Of a DNA stretch of 64,000 nt, positions 31,831-39,872 are shown piece by piece. The notes under the pieces are model-generated. The model saw only the letters and a list, made by a program, of their open reading frames with translations, searched no databases and was not told the origin of the DNA. Within the stretch, counting starts at the first letter, position 1, and each line of letters starts with the position of its first letter. Origin of the DNA: Prevotellaceae bacterium HUN156 (GTDB taxonomy: Bacteria; Bacteroidota; Bacteroidia; Bacteroidales; Bacteroidaceae); NCBI GenBank assembly GCA_900119285.1, contig FPIT01000010.1:62001-126000 (forward strand). The letters are read 5' to 3'. Both the position numbers and the translations under genes were made by a program.

Positions 31831-32889
31831 TTAGAGTGCTATCTTCATAAATATAGGATAGTGGTCAGAGTAAGTCATCTCAGTTTTATAATACGAGATA
31901 CCTTTCAGACTCTCATCGTGGAAGATGTAATCAATGCGTACAGGCTTGTGCTTGCTGCGATAGGTATACATCCATCCGGCACCACATTCCTTAAAGCCAT
32001 CCACCATGTCGCCCAATACCGTATTATACACGAAAGAGTAGGGCACATCGTTGAAGTCACCACACAGAATGACAGGTTTCTCTGATTCTCTTTTCTCGTT
32101 GGCAATGGTAATAGCCTGTCCAGAACGGAACATCATGCCCAGCGTATAGTTACCCCAGATAGCATTCAACAGTTTGTTTGTATCAACCTCACGGTTTTGT
32201 ACCATCATCTTACCTGCACTATGGAGCGTGCGATTGATACCTGTTGTCTCCAGGTGGATATTAAATACTCGTATATCTTTTCCCTTGACATCGATATCTG
32301 CCCACATCGCACTATTGTTTGTCTCATCAAAGAGCATCTTCTTATGTGCTTTAATGGGATAACGGCTGAAGATAACCATATCCTCACGACCTACCTGCAT
32401 ATAAGGGAAGTAGTCTTTATAACTCTCGGAGTTCTTTTTGTCGCCACTTATCTCGTTGTACTCTTGTATGCAGAGCACGTCTACCTTCTGGCGTCGCATC
32501 TCAGCCAATATATCCTGAGCCATAAATCCTGATGTCTCGCGTCCGAACATCGCCACATTATAAGAAGCAATCTTCAGTCCTTTCTCTGTATTCTCTTGTG
32601 GTTTATCAAAACTCAGTTGATAGATAGTTCCAGAATAGGGAATGCAGCAAGCAATAGTAACTATTGGAATCAGAGAAAACAGCCAACGACGGCGCACTAA
32701 CCAATAGATTAGCATCAGGAAATTTGCGATAATGAGTAGTGGAAGGATATAGACACACATTGCACGCGCCATATTGCCTACAGGTGTGACATTACCACCA
32801 AAGAGTCCCATAAATGTAAACAATACCAATATAATCTGGATTGTCAGAAACATGGCTGACACATACTTATATACTGCTAACTTACCCAT
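31831..32889 (-). CDS. Membrane-anchored endonuclease/exonuclease/phosphatase-family protein
   Basis: 352 aa. Three N-terminal hydrophobic helices (residues about 10-95), then an EEP domain: ASYNVAMFG, DVLCIQEYNE (metal Glu), FNIHLETTG, ILCGDFNDVPYS, RIDYIFH and a final SDHYPIFMKI. All catalytic positions are present. Such membrane-tethered EEP proteins are common in Bacteroidetes; the substrate could be nucleic acid, a phospholipid or an inositol phosphate, undetermined. The hybrid kinase gene lies just upstream on the same strand. Confidence 0.85.
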   Translation of the reverse strand: MGKLAVYKYVSAMFLTIQIILVLFTFMGLFGGNVTPVGNMARAMCVYILPLLIIANFLMLIYWLVRRRWLFSLIPIVTIACCIPYSGTIYQLSFDKPQENTEKGLKIASYNVAMFGRETSGFMAQDILAEMRRQKVDVLCIQEYNEISGDKKNSESYKDYFPYMQVGREDMVIFSRYPIKAHKKMLFDETNNSAMWADIDVKGKDIRVFNIHLETTGINRTLHSAGKMMVQNREVDTNKLLNAIWGNYTLGMMFRSGQAITIANEKRESEKPVILCGDFNDVPYSFVYNTVLGDMVDGFKECGAGWMYTYRSKHKPVRIDYIFHDESLKGISYYKTEMTYSDHYPIFMKIAL

Positions 32890-32938
32890 AGGCTACTTTT
32901 GTTTTTTATGGTAGGTGAGATGCTCTTTGCTGACTGCT

Positions 32939-34189
32939 TTAATCCTTGATATATTTCTGTACCATATCCAGCAAGTCTTCTACGCGGAAGGGCTTTGCCA
33001 GGAATTCATCACAGCCTGCAGCCTTTGCCTCGCGCATGTTCTCATCGAAGGCATAGGCACTGAGAGCAACGATGGGGATATCGTGATTTACTTCTTTGAT
33101 GATGCGTGTGGCATCAAGCCCATTCATATCTGGCATACGGATATCCATCAATATCAGGTCTGGACGCTCATCTTCACAGAATGTTACTGCTTCAATACCA
33201 TTGATAGCACGTACCAGTCGATAGCGCTTAGACAATACTATTTTTACCAGTTCGTAGTTGCTGTCCTCGTCTTCTGCCACAAGAATAAGTGGAGCACTCT
33301 TCACGTCGGTCTTGGTGCTTACTCGGATGGTTCGCGAATTGGTAGTGATGCGACTGTTCTTATTCATGCCTCCAATAGTTCCTTCGAAAGGCAGGATGAA
33401 TTTAAAGGTAGAACCTTGTCCCACCTTAGAGTTTACGCTAATAGTACCACCCATCTTCTCAACGATAATCTTACAGAGAGACAGTCCCAAGCCATAGCCA
33501 TTCTGATTCTCTGCGTCACGTGACATATAGGTGGTGAAGATATGCTTCAAGTCTTTTTCTGCAATACCGCTACCAGTGTCAGTTACAAAGAACTCCACCT
33601 CTTGACCATCGTTGATGAGTCGATAGCCGTAAGTAATCTTACCCTCGGTAGTATGCTTCAGGGCATTGCTGATAAGGTTAGAGAAGATCTGTGTCAGTCT
33701 GTTGGCGTCAGTGTTAAGTGTCACCTTCATCGTTGGATTATTCCATGACAGCTGAACACTGTCTGAGCAACGGAACTTGAAGATAAGTTGAATGTTCTTG
33801 CACAATTCTGACAAGTCAGTCATACTCTTGTTGATGGTAATCTCGCCAGCCTCAACACGTGAGAGATCAAGAATCTCATTGATGAGTGCCATTACGCGAT
33901 TGTTGTTACCTTCAACAATCTCCATATATTTCATGCGCTCTTCGGCAGAGTCGGTCTCTGCCATCACGCGTGCAAATCCTTCAATAGCATTTAGTGGTGT
34001 GCGTATTTCATGGCTCATGTTTGCCAGGAAGAGGCTCTTCATGCGGCTTGCTTGTTCCGCCTTCTTTGCCTTCTCCTCATATTCGTTTAGTTTCGTTTTT
34101 GCGGTATCCAACTCTCGTTGTATAGCCTGCAATCGGGCATTTGCTTCTGCCATCTTCTGCAGTAGCATTTCTCTTTCGTTTTGGGTCAT
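32939..34189 (-). CDS. Soluble hybrid histidine kinase with receiver domain
   Basis: 416 aa. A short N-terminal coiled coil (residues 5-48), HisKA with NMSHEIRTPLNAIEGF (His60), HATPase with NLISNALKH, DTGSGIAEKDLKHIF and GYGLGLSLCKIIVEKMGG, then a receiver domain (about 300-416) with AEDED, LMDIRMPDMNG (Asp349) and LAKPF. No membrane segment and no sensor domain, so it may be activated by protein contact through the coiled coil. It has no adjacent response regulator. Its own -7 box lies at 34215. Confidence 0.92.
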   Translation of the reverse strand: MTQNEREMLLQKMAEANARLQAIQRELDTAKTKLNEYEEKAKKAEQASRMKSLFLANMSHEIRTPLNAIEGFARVMAETDSAEERMKYMEIVEGNNNRVMALINEILDLSRVEAGEITINKSMTDLSELCKNIQLIFKFRCSDSVQLSWNNPTMKVTLNTDANRLTQIFSNLISNALKHTTEGKITYGYRLINDGQEVEFFVTDTGSGIAEKDLKHIFTTYMSRDAENQNGYGLGLSLCKIIVEKMGGTISVNSKVGQGSTFKFILPFEGTIGGMNKNSRITTNSRTIRVSTKTDVKSAPLILVAEDEDSNYELVKIVLSKRYRLVRAINGIEAVTFCEDERPDLILMDIRMPDMNGLDATRIIKEVNHDIPIVALSAYAFDENMREAKAAGCDEFLAKPFRVEDLLDMVQKYIKD

Positions 34190-34214
34190 CTTAGTTCTTC
34201 TCTATTTATCATTG

Positions 34215-34222
34215 CAAAGATA
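34215..34222 (-). promoter_or_regulatory. -7 box for the hybrid kinase
   Basis: Minus strand reads TATCTTTGC, 25 bases upstream of ATG 34189. Confidence 0.65.
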
Positions 34223-34250
34223 CAACAAAACTTTCAAATTACCAACTTTT

Positions 34251-35435
34251 TTATCCTCTTTTTGCTTTTTCCCATGTTCCGCCACCTTTATGTGTTCTTA
34301 GATAATTGATTCCATGAAACACATTAATGTTCATAAACAGGAAATAATAGGGCAAATAGAGTAGACGATGCTTATGGCCGCGTTCTGCCAGCACGTATCC
34401 GCCGAAGGCTGCCAGATAAAACAGTATCTGACCAATCCACACCAATGTGTATAATGTTCCAGCCTTCATCATGACGAGAGCCACGTTAATAGGTATGAGG
34501 GCAAACATTGCCACTGGTGTGATGCTCCAGCGCAACACGCGGTGAGATATAAATTGGAAAGATACCAAGGGATAGCGGAATGGGTTCATCAGACTGCGCA
34601 ACCACCAGCAGCTCTGTAATCCACCAGCAGCAATGCGACGCTTTCTCTTTGATTCCTCATCCATATCTGCCGAGCCATATTCCATTGCGTAAGCATCTGA
34701 TGTATAAGCAATTTTATATCCTCGCTTAATCATTTTCATCGACATAACAAAGTCATCCAGCAAGGCATTCTCTGGCATTGGTTCATATAGTTCTGTGCGG
34801 ATAGCATTCAGCTCGCCAGCTGCCCCCATGGCAGAATACAATTCACTGTCAAGATGCTTTAATGCGCTCTCATATTTCCAGTACAGTCCTTCACCTTCTC
34901 CTGCAGCCTCACCTTCGTTGCGAGCCTTCACTCGTTTCTCACCAGCCACGCAACCCACCTTCGGGTCTTGCATGCAGCGTACTATTTCACGAATTGCCTC
35001 GCTGTTCACCATGGTGTTGGCATCCGTCATCACCGTTATCTCGCTCTTCACTTGACTGATGCCGTGATTCAGCGCAGCCGTCTTTCCTCGACGTTCTGGC
35101 GAGTACACAATCTCCACCTCAGGATAGCTCTTCAGTCGTTCATTGGTATTATCTGATGAGCCATCGGTGACCCACATAACATGCAATTTCTTCTGGGGAT
35201 AGTTCAGTTGTTGGATGTTTTCCATCTTTACATTCACGATATCTTGCTCGTTATAGGCACACACTAAGAAAGTAACGTCAGGTAGCGCATCGTCCTCGGG
35301 CAACTCTCTACGTTTCGTTCTTCCTTTTATCATTCGTTTGATGCACACCATCAGATATAAAATGATGCCATAGCCCACATTGGTATAGATACAGATAGCC
35401 AGGCAAATCCAAAATAGAACCTTAAGTACAGTCAT
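34251..35435 (-). CDS. Membrane glycosyltransferase, family 2
   Basis: 394 aa from ATG 35435 (MTVLKVLFWICLAICIYTNV). A longer frame runs back to 35648 but crosses the promoter, a terminator and the rng gene, so it is rejected. An N-terminal helix, then a GT-A domain: VTFLVCAYNEQDIV, WVTDGSSDNT, VMTDANTMV (DxD-like), LLDDFVMSMKMI and GGLQSCWW (QxxRW-like, here without R), then several C-terminal helices. Similar to processive synthases such as hyaluronan or poly-GlcNAc enzymes. The product is unknown; no other polysaccharide genes adjoin. Confidence 0.87.
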   Translation of the reverse strand: MTVLKVLFWICLAICIYTNVGYGIILYLMVCIKRMIKGRTKRRELPEDDALPDVTFLVCAYNEQDIVNVKMENIQQLNYPQKKLHVMWVTDGSSDNTNERLKSYPEVEIVYSPERRGKTAALNHGISQVKSEITVMTDANTMVNSEAIREIVRCMQDPKVGCVAGEKRVKARNEGEAAGEGEGLYWKYESALKHLDSELYSAMGAAGELNAIRTELYEPMPENALLDDFVMSMKMIKRGYKIAYTSDAYAMEYGSADMDEESKRKRRIAAGGLQSCWWLRSLMNPFRYPLVSFQFISHRVLRWSITPVAMFALIPINVALVMMKAGTLYTLVWIGQILFYLAAFGGYVLAERGHKHRLLYLPYYFLFMNINVFHGINYLRTHKGGGTWEKAKRG

Positions 35436-35457
35436 GATACAAATTATTACGATACTG

Positions 35458-35465
35458 CAAAGATA
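35458..35465 (-). promoter_or_regulatory. -7 box for the glycosyltransferase
   Basis: Minus strand reads TATCTTTGC, 22 bases upstream of ATG 35435, immediately after the rng terminator. Confidence 0.7.
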
Positions 35466-35472
35466 AAGAAAA

Positions 35473-35500
35473 TTCTCCGAACCGCAAACGATTCGGAGAA
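35473..35500 (-). terminator. Terminator after rng
   Basis: TTCTCCGAA (35473-35481) and TTCGGAGAA (35492-35500), with T-rich sequence next on the minus strand. Confidence 0.82.
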
Positions 35501-35532
35501 TAATTTTTCTGTAGTCGGGTAGGATAGTGTTC

Positions 35533-37110
35533 CTACGAGTTTGTCTCAATCTCTTCCTGCATGTCAATAAACTGACGGTCCTTGTCGTAGAACTCATACT
35601 GCAAGAATGCCAGTTTCTGCGATGGGATGATGCGTATACCCCAACCATACTTCATCTGCCATTGACGCTTCAGCGACCATAGTCCTTTGTTGATGTAAGC
35701 GGCTACGAATGGGTGTACGTGCAGGGAGAAGCTGTGGATGCCAATCTTGTTGACTAGGCGGTCAATCTTGCTCTCCAACTGATCCGTAAACAGTATTGAC
35801 GACTTAATCTTTCCCTTACCAAAGCAGGTAGGGCAGGTTTCTTCTACATTTACATCCATTGCGGGGCGAACGCGCTGACGCGTAATCTGCATCAGTCCGA
35901 ACTTCGACAGCGGTAGGATGTTGTGGCGTGCTCTGTCTTTCTGCATGTTCTTGCACATGCGCTCATAGAGCAGTTGTCGGTCTTCTGCGAGGTTCATGTC
36001 AATGAAGTCTACCACGATGATGCCACCCATATCTCTGAGTCGCAACTGACGTGCCAACTCGTCGGCAGCACCGAGGTTCACCTCCAATGCGTTTTGCTCC
36101 TGACCGTTTTCTGAGCGAGTGCGATTTCCCGAGTTGACATCTACTACGTGCATAGCCTCTGTAGACTGGATGATGAGATAAGCTCCACGCTTGTAGTTCA
36201 CCGTTTTGCCAAAGCTTGATTTGATTTGTTTAGTAACGTTGAAGTTGTCGAAGATGGGCACCGTACCTGTATAGAGTTTCACGATGTCTTTCTTCTCTGG
36301 AGCAATCATTGAGACGTAGTCCTTCACCTGATTCATGATGTCGGCATCATTTACGTAGATACCGTCATAAGTAGGATCGAACAGGTCACGCATCATAGCT
36401 ACAGCTCTACCAGTCTCCTCGAAACACAACTGTGGAGTCTTGGTAGCCTTTTGTGCCTTGGTGATGGTGTCATCCCAGCGTTTCAGCAACATCTTTAATT
36501 CTCCGTCGAGCTCTGCCACACGCTTGCCTTCGGCCGATGTGCGCACAATAACACCGAAGTTCTTTGGGCGGATGCTCTGAACGAGTTGTTTCAGACGTGC
36601 TCTTTCCTCGCCTTTTTTAATTTTTGAAGAAACCGATACTTTATCTCCGAAAGGAATAAGCACCATATAGCGCCCAGCAAAACTAAGGTCGCATGACAGG
36701 CGTGGTCCTTTGGTATTGATAGGTTCTTTCACCACCTGTACCAAGATTTCCTGTCCCTGCTTCAGCATTGTAATGCTACCTTCTTTGGGCACGTCTGGTT
36801 GGCGTGTTGCCTTTGAAATGGGATAAAGTTTCTTCTTGTCGCTTTGTACCTGTTTAAGGTACTTTTCGTAAGAGTTGAATTGAGTTCCTAAGTCAAGATA
36901 GTGCAAGAAAGCATCGCGCTCAGAGCCTACATCTACGAAGCAGGCATTGAGTCCAGGCATCAGCTTGCGCACTTTGCCCAGATAGATGTTGCCTACAGAG
37001 TAGCTTGCCTCTTCTCGCTTCTCGTTCTGATATTCCACCAGATTTTTGTCTTCGAGCAGGGCGATAGAGATCTCTTTCGGCTGTACATCGATAATTACTT
37101 CACTTGTCAT
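35533..37110 (-). CDS. rng: Ribonuclease G
   Basis: 525 aa, RNase E/G family: S1-type N-terminus (SVGNIYLGKVRKLMPGLNAC FVDVG), then the catalytic region GGIIVVDFIDMNLAEDRQLL with acidic metal ligands, and a zinc-link CPTCFGKG. No C-terminal degradosome scaffold, so RNase G rather than RNase E. Involved in rRNA 5' processing and mRNA decay. It follows the HU gene and a very basic 29-aa gene on the same strand. A hairpin lies 30 bases before its start. Confidence 0.94.
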   Translation of the reverse strand: MTSEVIIDVQPKEISIALLEDKNLVEYQNEKREEASYSVGNIYLGKVRKLMPGLNACFVDVGSERDAFLHYLDLGTQFNSYEKYLKQVQSDKKKLYPISKATRQPDVPKEGSITMLKQGQEILVQVVKEPINTKGPRLSCDLSFAGRYMVLIPFGDKVSVSSKIKKGEERARLKQLVQSIRPKNFGVIVRTSAEGKRVAELDGELKMLLKRWDDTITKAQKATKTPQLCFEETGRAVAMMRDLFDPTYDGIYVNDADIMNQVKDYVSMIAPEKKDIVKLYTGTVPIFDNFNVTKQIKSSFGKTVNYKRGAYLIIQSTEAMHVVDVNSGNRTRSENGQEQNALEVNLGAADELARQLRLRDMGGIIVVDFIDMNLAEDRQLLYERMCKNMQKDRARHNILPLSKFGLMQITRQRVRPAMDVNVEETCPTCFGKGKIKSSILFTDQLESKIDRLVNKIGIHSFSLHVHPFVAAYINKGLWSLKRQWQMKYGWGIRIIPSQKLAFLQYEFYDKDRQFIDMQEEIETNS

Positions 37111-37139
37111 TCTCTTGTCACTTTTGGTTTTTCTTACAA

Positions 37140-37188
37140 GAAAGGAGCGTGCTTTCTGAACGAATCGCTCTTCAAGTACACTCCTTTC
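37140..37188. other. Hairpin in the rng upstream region
   Basis: GAAAGGAGCGT (37140-37150) pairs with ACACTCCTTTC (37178-37188), about 11 bp with one G-U pair. It is about 30 bases upstream of the rng ATG. On the minus strand it is not followed by a T run, so it may regulate rather than terminate. Confidence 0.6.
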
Positions 37189-37213
37189 ATCTTTTTCTTT
37201 TTAGCGTCAGAGC

Positions 37214-37303
37214 TTACTTGCTCTTATGACGATTCTTGCGCAGTCTCTTCTTACGCTTGTGAGTAGCCATCTTGTGGCCCTTCTTCTTTTTTCCGTTTGG
37301 CAT
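37214..37303 (-). CDS. Very basic 29-aa protein, COX24/AURKAIP1-like
   Basis: Minus-strand frame from ATG 37303 to TAA 37214, starting MPNGKKKKGHKMATHKRKKR and ending in RHKSK. More than half the residues are Lys, Arg or His. Proteins with a K-M-x-x-H-K-R-K-K-R-L-R-K core belong to the COX24/AURKAIP1-type small ribosomal proteins; the Bacteroidetes member is conserved in this form to my recollection. It lies 31 bases downstream of the HU gene and upstream of rng, in a nucleic-acid-handling cluster. Function as a ribosome component is inference. Confidence 0.75.
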   Translation of the reverse strand: MPNGKKKKGHKMATHKRKKRLRKNRHKSK

Positions 37304-37334
37304 AATACTAAATATTTAAATATTTGAATGTTAA

Positions 37335-37610
37335 TTATTTCATCTTTGCGATAAAGCTCTTGGCAGGCTTGAAAGCGGGAATGTCGTGAGCATCGATAAC
37401 CAGCGTAGTATTCTTTGAAATGTTACGTGCGGTTTTCTGAGCGCGATGCTTTACTGAGAACGTACCAAAACCTCTCAAATAAACATTCTCCTTACGTACT
37501 GCCATGCAGTCGCGAATTTCTTCCATAAATGCCTCTACTGTAGCGGCTACATCTTTCTTGGGAAGACCTGTTTCGTCGGCGATTTTACCGATGATTTCTG
37601 CTTTTGTCAT
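37335..37610 (-). CDS. HU-family DNA-binding protein
   Basis: 91 aa, full length. MTKAEIIGKIADETGLPKKD and VYLRGFGTFSVKHRAQKTAR match HU/IHF, though the usual GRNPxTG arm tip is replaced by ARNISKNTTLVID. Ends PAFKPAKSFIAKMK. A nucleoid-associated dimer that bends DNA. First gene of the HU / small basic protein / rng cluster; -7 box at 37645. Confidence 0.92.
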   Translation of the reverse strand: MTKAEIIGKIADETGLPKKDVAATVEAFMEEIRDCMAVRKENVYLRGFGTFSVKHRAQKTARNISKNTTLVIDAHDIPAFKPAKSFIAKMK

Positions 37611-37644
37611 CTCTATATTCTTTTAATGTTTTATTTTCGGACTG

Positions 37645-37652
37645 CAAAGATA
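37645..37652 (-). promoter_or_regulatory. -7 box for HU
   Basis: Minus strand reads TATCTTTGC, 34 bases upstream of ATG 37610. Confidence 0.65.
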
Positions 37653-37757
37653 CTGTTTTTCAGTGGGATATGGAAATTTTCCTGGAACTTTTTTCAAAAA
37701 ATGTGTATTTTTACATAATGGAGTCCTATTTTCCTTTGCTTTTCTCTAGTTTTTTCG

Positions 37758-37765
37758 TAACTTTG
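37758..37765 (+). promoter_or_regulatory. -7 box for pyk
   Basis: TAACTTTGC, 24 bases before ATG 37790. Longer frames starting at 37604 cross this box and are rejected. Confidence 0.7.
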
Positions 37766-37789
37766 CAGCAAATTAGAGGGAATAAGCAC

Positions 37790-39229
37790 ATGAAACAGAC
37801 AAAGATTGTAGCATCAGTAAGCGATAGGCAATGCAGTGTTGACTTTATTCGTCAGCTGTTTAATGCCGGAGTAAACGTAGTAAGAATGAATACCGCTCAC
37901 GCCTCAGAGGAGGGCCTTAAAACTATAATAAGGAACGTGCGCGAAGTGAGCAGTCACATTGGTATCCTTATTGATACCAAAGGTCCTGAGATACGTACCA
38001 CTGGCTGTGATGTTCCCATCGAATACAAGACTGGCGATGTCGTAAAGATTTTCGGTCGTCCAGAGATGGATTCCAGTCACGACATCGTGAATCTTTCCTA
38101 CGAGAATTTTGCTGCAGACATTCATGAAGGTGATCATGTGCTCTTCGATGATGGCGCACTCGACATGCTGGTTATTGGCATCAATGGTCCAGCCGTTATT
38201 GCTCAGGTGCAGAACGACGGAGTATTGGGCTCTCACAAGAGTGTCAATGTGCCTGGCCGCCATATTGACCTGCCACCTCTTACTAATAAAGACCGCAAGA
38301 ACATCCTCCTGGCTATTGAGCAAGACATCGACTTCATTGCTCACAGCTTTGTGCGTTCTGCCTCTGATGTCCGTGCCGTACAGGCCATTCTTGATGCCTA
38401 CAACTCCGACATCAAAATTATCTCAAAGATAGAAAACCAAGAAGGTGTCGACAATATCGACGAGATTATCGATGCTTCTTACGGTATTATGATTGCCCGT
38501 GGCGATTTGGGTATTGAGGTACCTATTGAGCGCATTCCTGGTATTCAGCGCCAAATTATCCGTAAGTGTGTGCAGAAGAAGAAGCCCGTTATCGTGGCCA
38601 CCCAGATGCTGCATTCAATGATACAGAATCCTCGTCCCACACGTGCCGAGGTTACCGACATTGCCAACGCTATTTACTATCGCACTGACGCCCTCATGCT
38701 CTCTGGCGAGACAGCCAGCGGAAAGTATCCAGTAGAGGCTGTTCAGACGATGGCTGCCATTGCCGAACAGGCAGAGCGTGACAAGATGCGTGAGAATGAC
38801 ATTGAGGTTCCTCTTTCACCCAATTGTGATATTCGTGAGTTCATGGCTCGCTCTGCCATTGAAGCCACAGAGAAGTTGGGCGTGAAGGGTATCATAACCG
38901 ATTCAAATACAGGCGATACCGCTCGCAACCTTGCAGCTTTCCGTGGTCCCAATCCCGTGCTTGCCATCTGCTATAACGACAAGTTGCAGCGCCTGCTGAA
39001 CCTCTCTTATGGCGTTATTCCCGTATTGCAGAAGGAGCACATCGCACCTCAGCAGCTCTTCCTTGCTGCTGTTCGAATGTTGCGCCAGAAGGGTTACCTC
39101 GATTTGTCCGACAAGATAGCCTATCTTAGTGGCAACATTGGTGCTGGTGGTGGTACCAAATTCTTGGAGATAAACATTGTCCGAGAGCTCTTCGACAAGC
39201 ACTACCAGTTCCACATGCCGAAGATATAA
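37790..39229 (+). CDS. pyk: Pyruvate kinase
   Basis: 479 aa from ATG 37790 (MKQTKIVASVSDRQCSVDFI). Key blocks: GILIDTKGPEIRTTG, ISKIENQEGVDNIDEII (catalytic Lys), GIMIARGDLGIEVP and MLSGETASGKYPVEAV. The usual NFSHG phosphate-binding block reads NTAHAS here. It converts phosphoenolpyruvate and ADP to pyruvate and ATP, the last glycolytic step. Length is standard. A 640-base non-coding region with repeats follows. Confidence 0.95.
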   Translation: MKQTKIVASVSDRQCSVDFIRQLFNAGVNVVRMNTAHASEEGLKTIIRNVREVSSHIGILIDTKGPEIRTTGCDVPIEYKTGDVVKIFGRPEMDSSHDIVNLSYENFAADIHEGDHVLFDDGALDMLVIGINGPAVIAQVQNDGVLGSHKSVNVPGRHIDLPPLTNKDRKNILLAIEQDIDFIAHSFVRSASDVRAVQAILDAYNSDIKIISKIENQEGVDNIDEIIDASYGIMIARGDLGIEVPIERIPGIQRQIIRKCVQKKKPVIVATQMLHSMIQNPRPTRAEVTDIANAIYYRTDALMLSGETASGKYPVEAVQTMAAIAEQAERDKMRENDIEVPLSPNCDIREFMARSAIEATEKLGVKGIITDSNTGDTARNLAAFRGPNPVLAICYNDKLQRLLNLSYGVIPVLQKEHIAPQQLFLAAVRMLRQKGYLDLSDKIAYLSGNIGAGGGTKFLEINIVRELFDKHYQFHMPKI

Positions 39230-39306
39230 TAAAGAAGATTTTTCTTCAAAACATATAACCTTGTACCATAACATATCCAAAACACCTATTTACAAAGGGT
39301 ATGAGC

Positions 39307-39337
39307 TATGGTACATGTTGAGACAACATGTACCATA
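39307..39337. repeat. Perfect 14-bp inverted repeat
   Basis: TATGGTACATGTTG (39307-39320), loop AGA, CAACATGTACCATA (39324-39337). No T run follows, so it is not a standard terminator. A related, mismatched copy sits at 39534-39567. Confidence 0.9.
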
Positions 39338-39398
39338 CTTGTACTAAACTTCCAATTCTACAATTCATTTGTAACAACAAATAGCCTAGTACGGATGA

Positions 39399-39486
39399 GT
39401 ACGAACGCTAAAGTACTCGAGTACGGAGGCTATAATACTCGAGTACGGAGACTATAACACTCCAGTACGGAGGCTTCGTACTCAAT
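39399..39486. repeat. 22-bp tandem array of GTAC units
   Basis: Four contiguous units start at 39399, 39421, 39443 and 39465, each beginning GTACG(G/A)A and most ending ACTCGA or ACTCCA; a degraded fifth begins at 39487 (GTCCGA). Unit junctions create GTACTCGAGTAC, a 12-base palindrome, at 39413-39424. There are no spacers, so it is not CRISPR. The spacing of about two helical turns suggests repeated protein-binding sites, but that is inference. Confidence 0.85.
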
Positions 39487-39533
39487 GTCCGAACTTGTTT
39501 ATAATATGGTGCACTTCAATATGTATGGTAGAA

Positions 39534-39567
39534 GTATAGTACATGTTGAGTGAACATATACCATACC
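39534..39567. repeat. Degenerate second copy of the inverted repeat
   Basis: TATAGTACATGTT and AACATATACCATA form a 13-bp arm pair with two mismatches, similar in sequence to the perfect repeat at 39307-39337. Confidence 0.7.
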
Positions 39568-39753
39568 TCAAATACCGATGCACAAAGGGATTGAAGGCAG
39601 TCATGGTATATGGTTACATGTTTTTGCACAAACACTATTTTGTTTGAAGCCTACATTCGATTAGTTTGCAGGCTAAATTCAAGGAGAATTTACGCATAAT
39701 TCTTCTCGAATTATGCCGTCAAACTATTTGTTAACATTTTTTCTTGTAATCAT

Positions 39754-39784
39754 TTGGATTATTCCTCACCAATTTGTATCTTTG
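39754..39784 (+). promoter_or_regulatory. Promoter of the MuiA-family gene
   Basis: TTG at 39754-39756, 20-base spacer, TATCTTTG at 39777-39784. The 5' leader is about 80 bases. Confidence 0.75.
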
Positions 39785-39872
39785 CAGGCAGAACCGAAAA
39801 ATAAATTAATCTTAGACATCAAAAAAGGTAGTTAAAAATTTCAAGGCATATTAAACAAAACCAAATACTGGT

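Larger units (their letters stand above)
39230..39872. other. Non-coding region with structured repeats
   Basis: A 643-base gap without a credible gene. It holds a 14-bp perfect inverted repeat at 39307-39337, a 22-bp tandem array at 39399-39486, a degraded second inverted repeat at about 39534-39567, and a GCATAATTC/GAATTATGC hairpin at 39694-39716. The promoter of the next gene is at 39777. ACAAAGGG followed by ATGGTAC/ATGGTATATG-type motifs occurs twice (near 39292 and 39582), as if a unit was duplicated. Confidence 0.8.

Noticed and set aside
32939..34189. Complete two-component system
   Set aside because: Only a hybrid kinase with its own receiver is present; no separate response regulator or output domain adjoins.
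35436..35648. Longer N-terminus for the glycosyltransferase
   Set aside because: It would cross the gene's own -7 box, the rng terminator and the rng coding end.
39307..39337. Terminator of pyk
   Set aside because: The stem is perfect but no T run follows on either strand.
39399..39486. CRISPR array
   Set aside because: The 22-bp units are contiguous with no unique spacers, and no cas genes are nearby.
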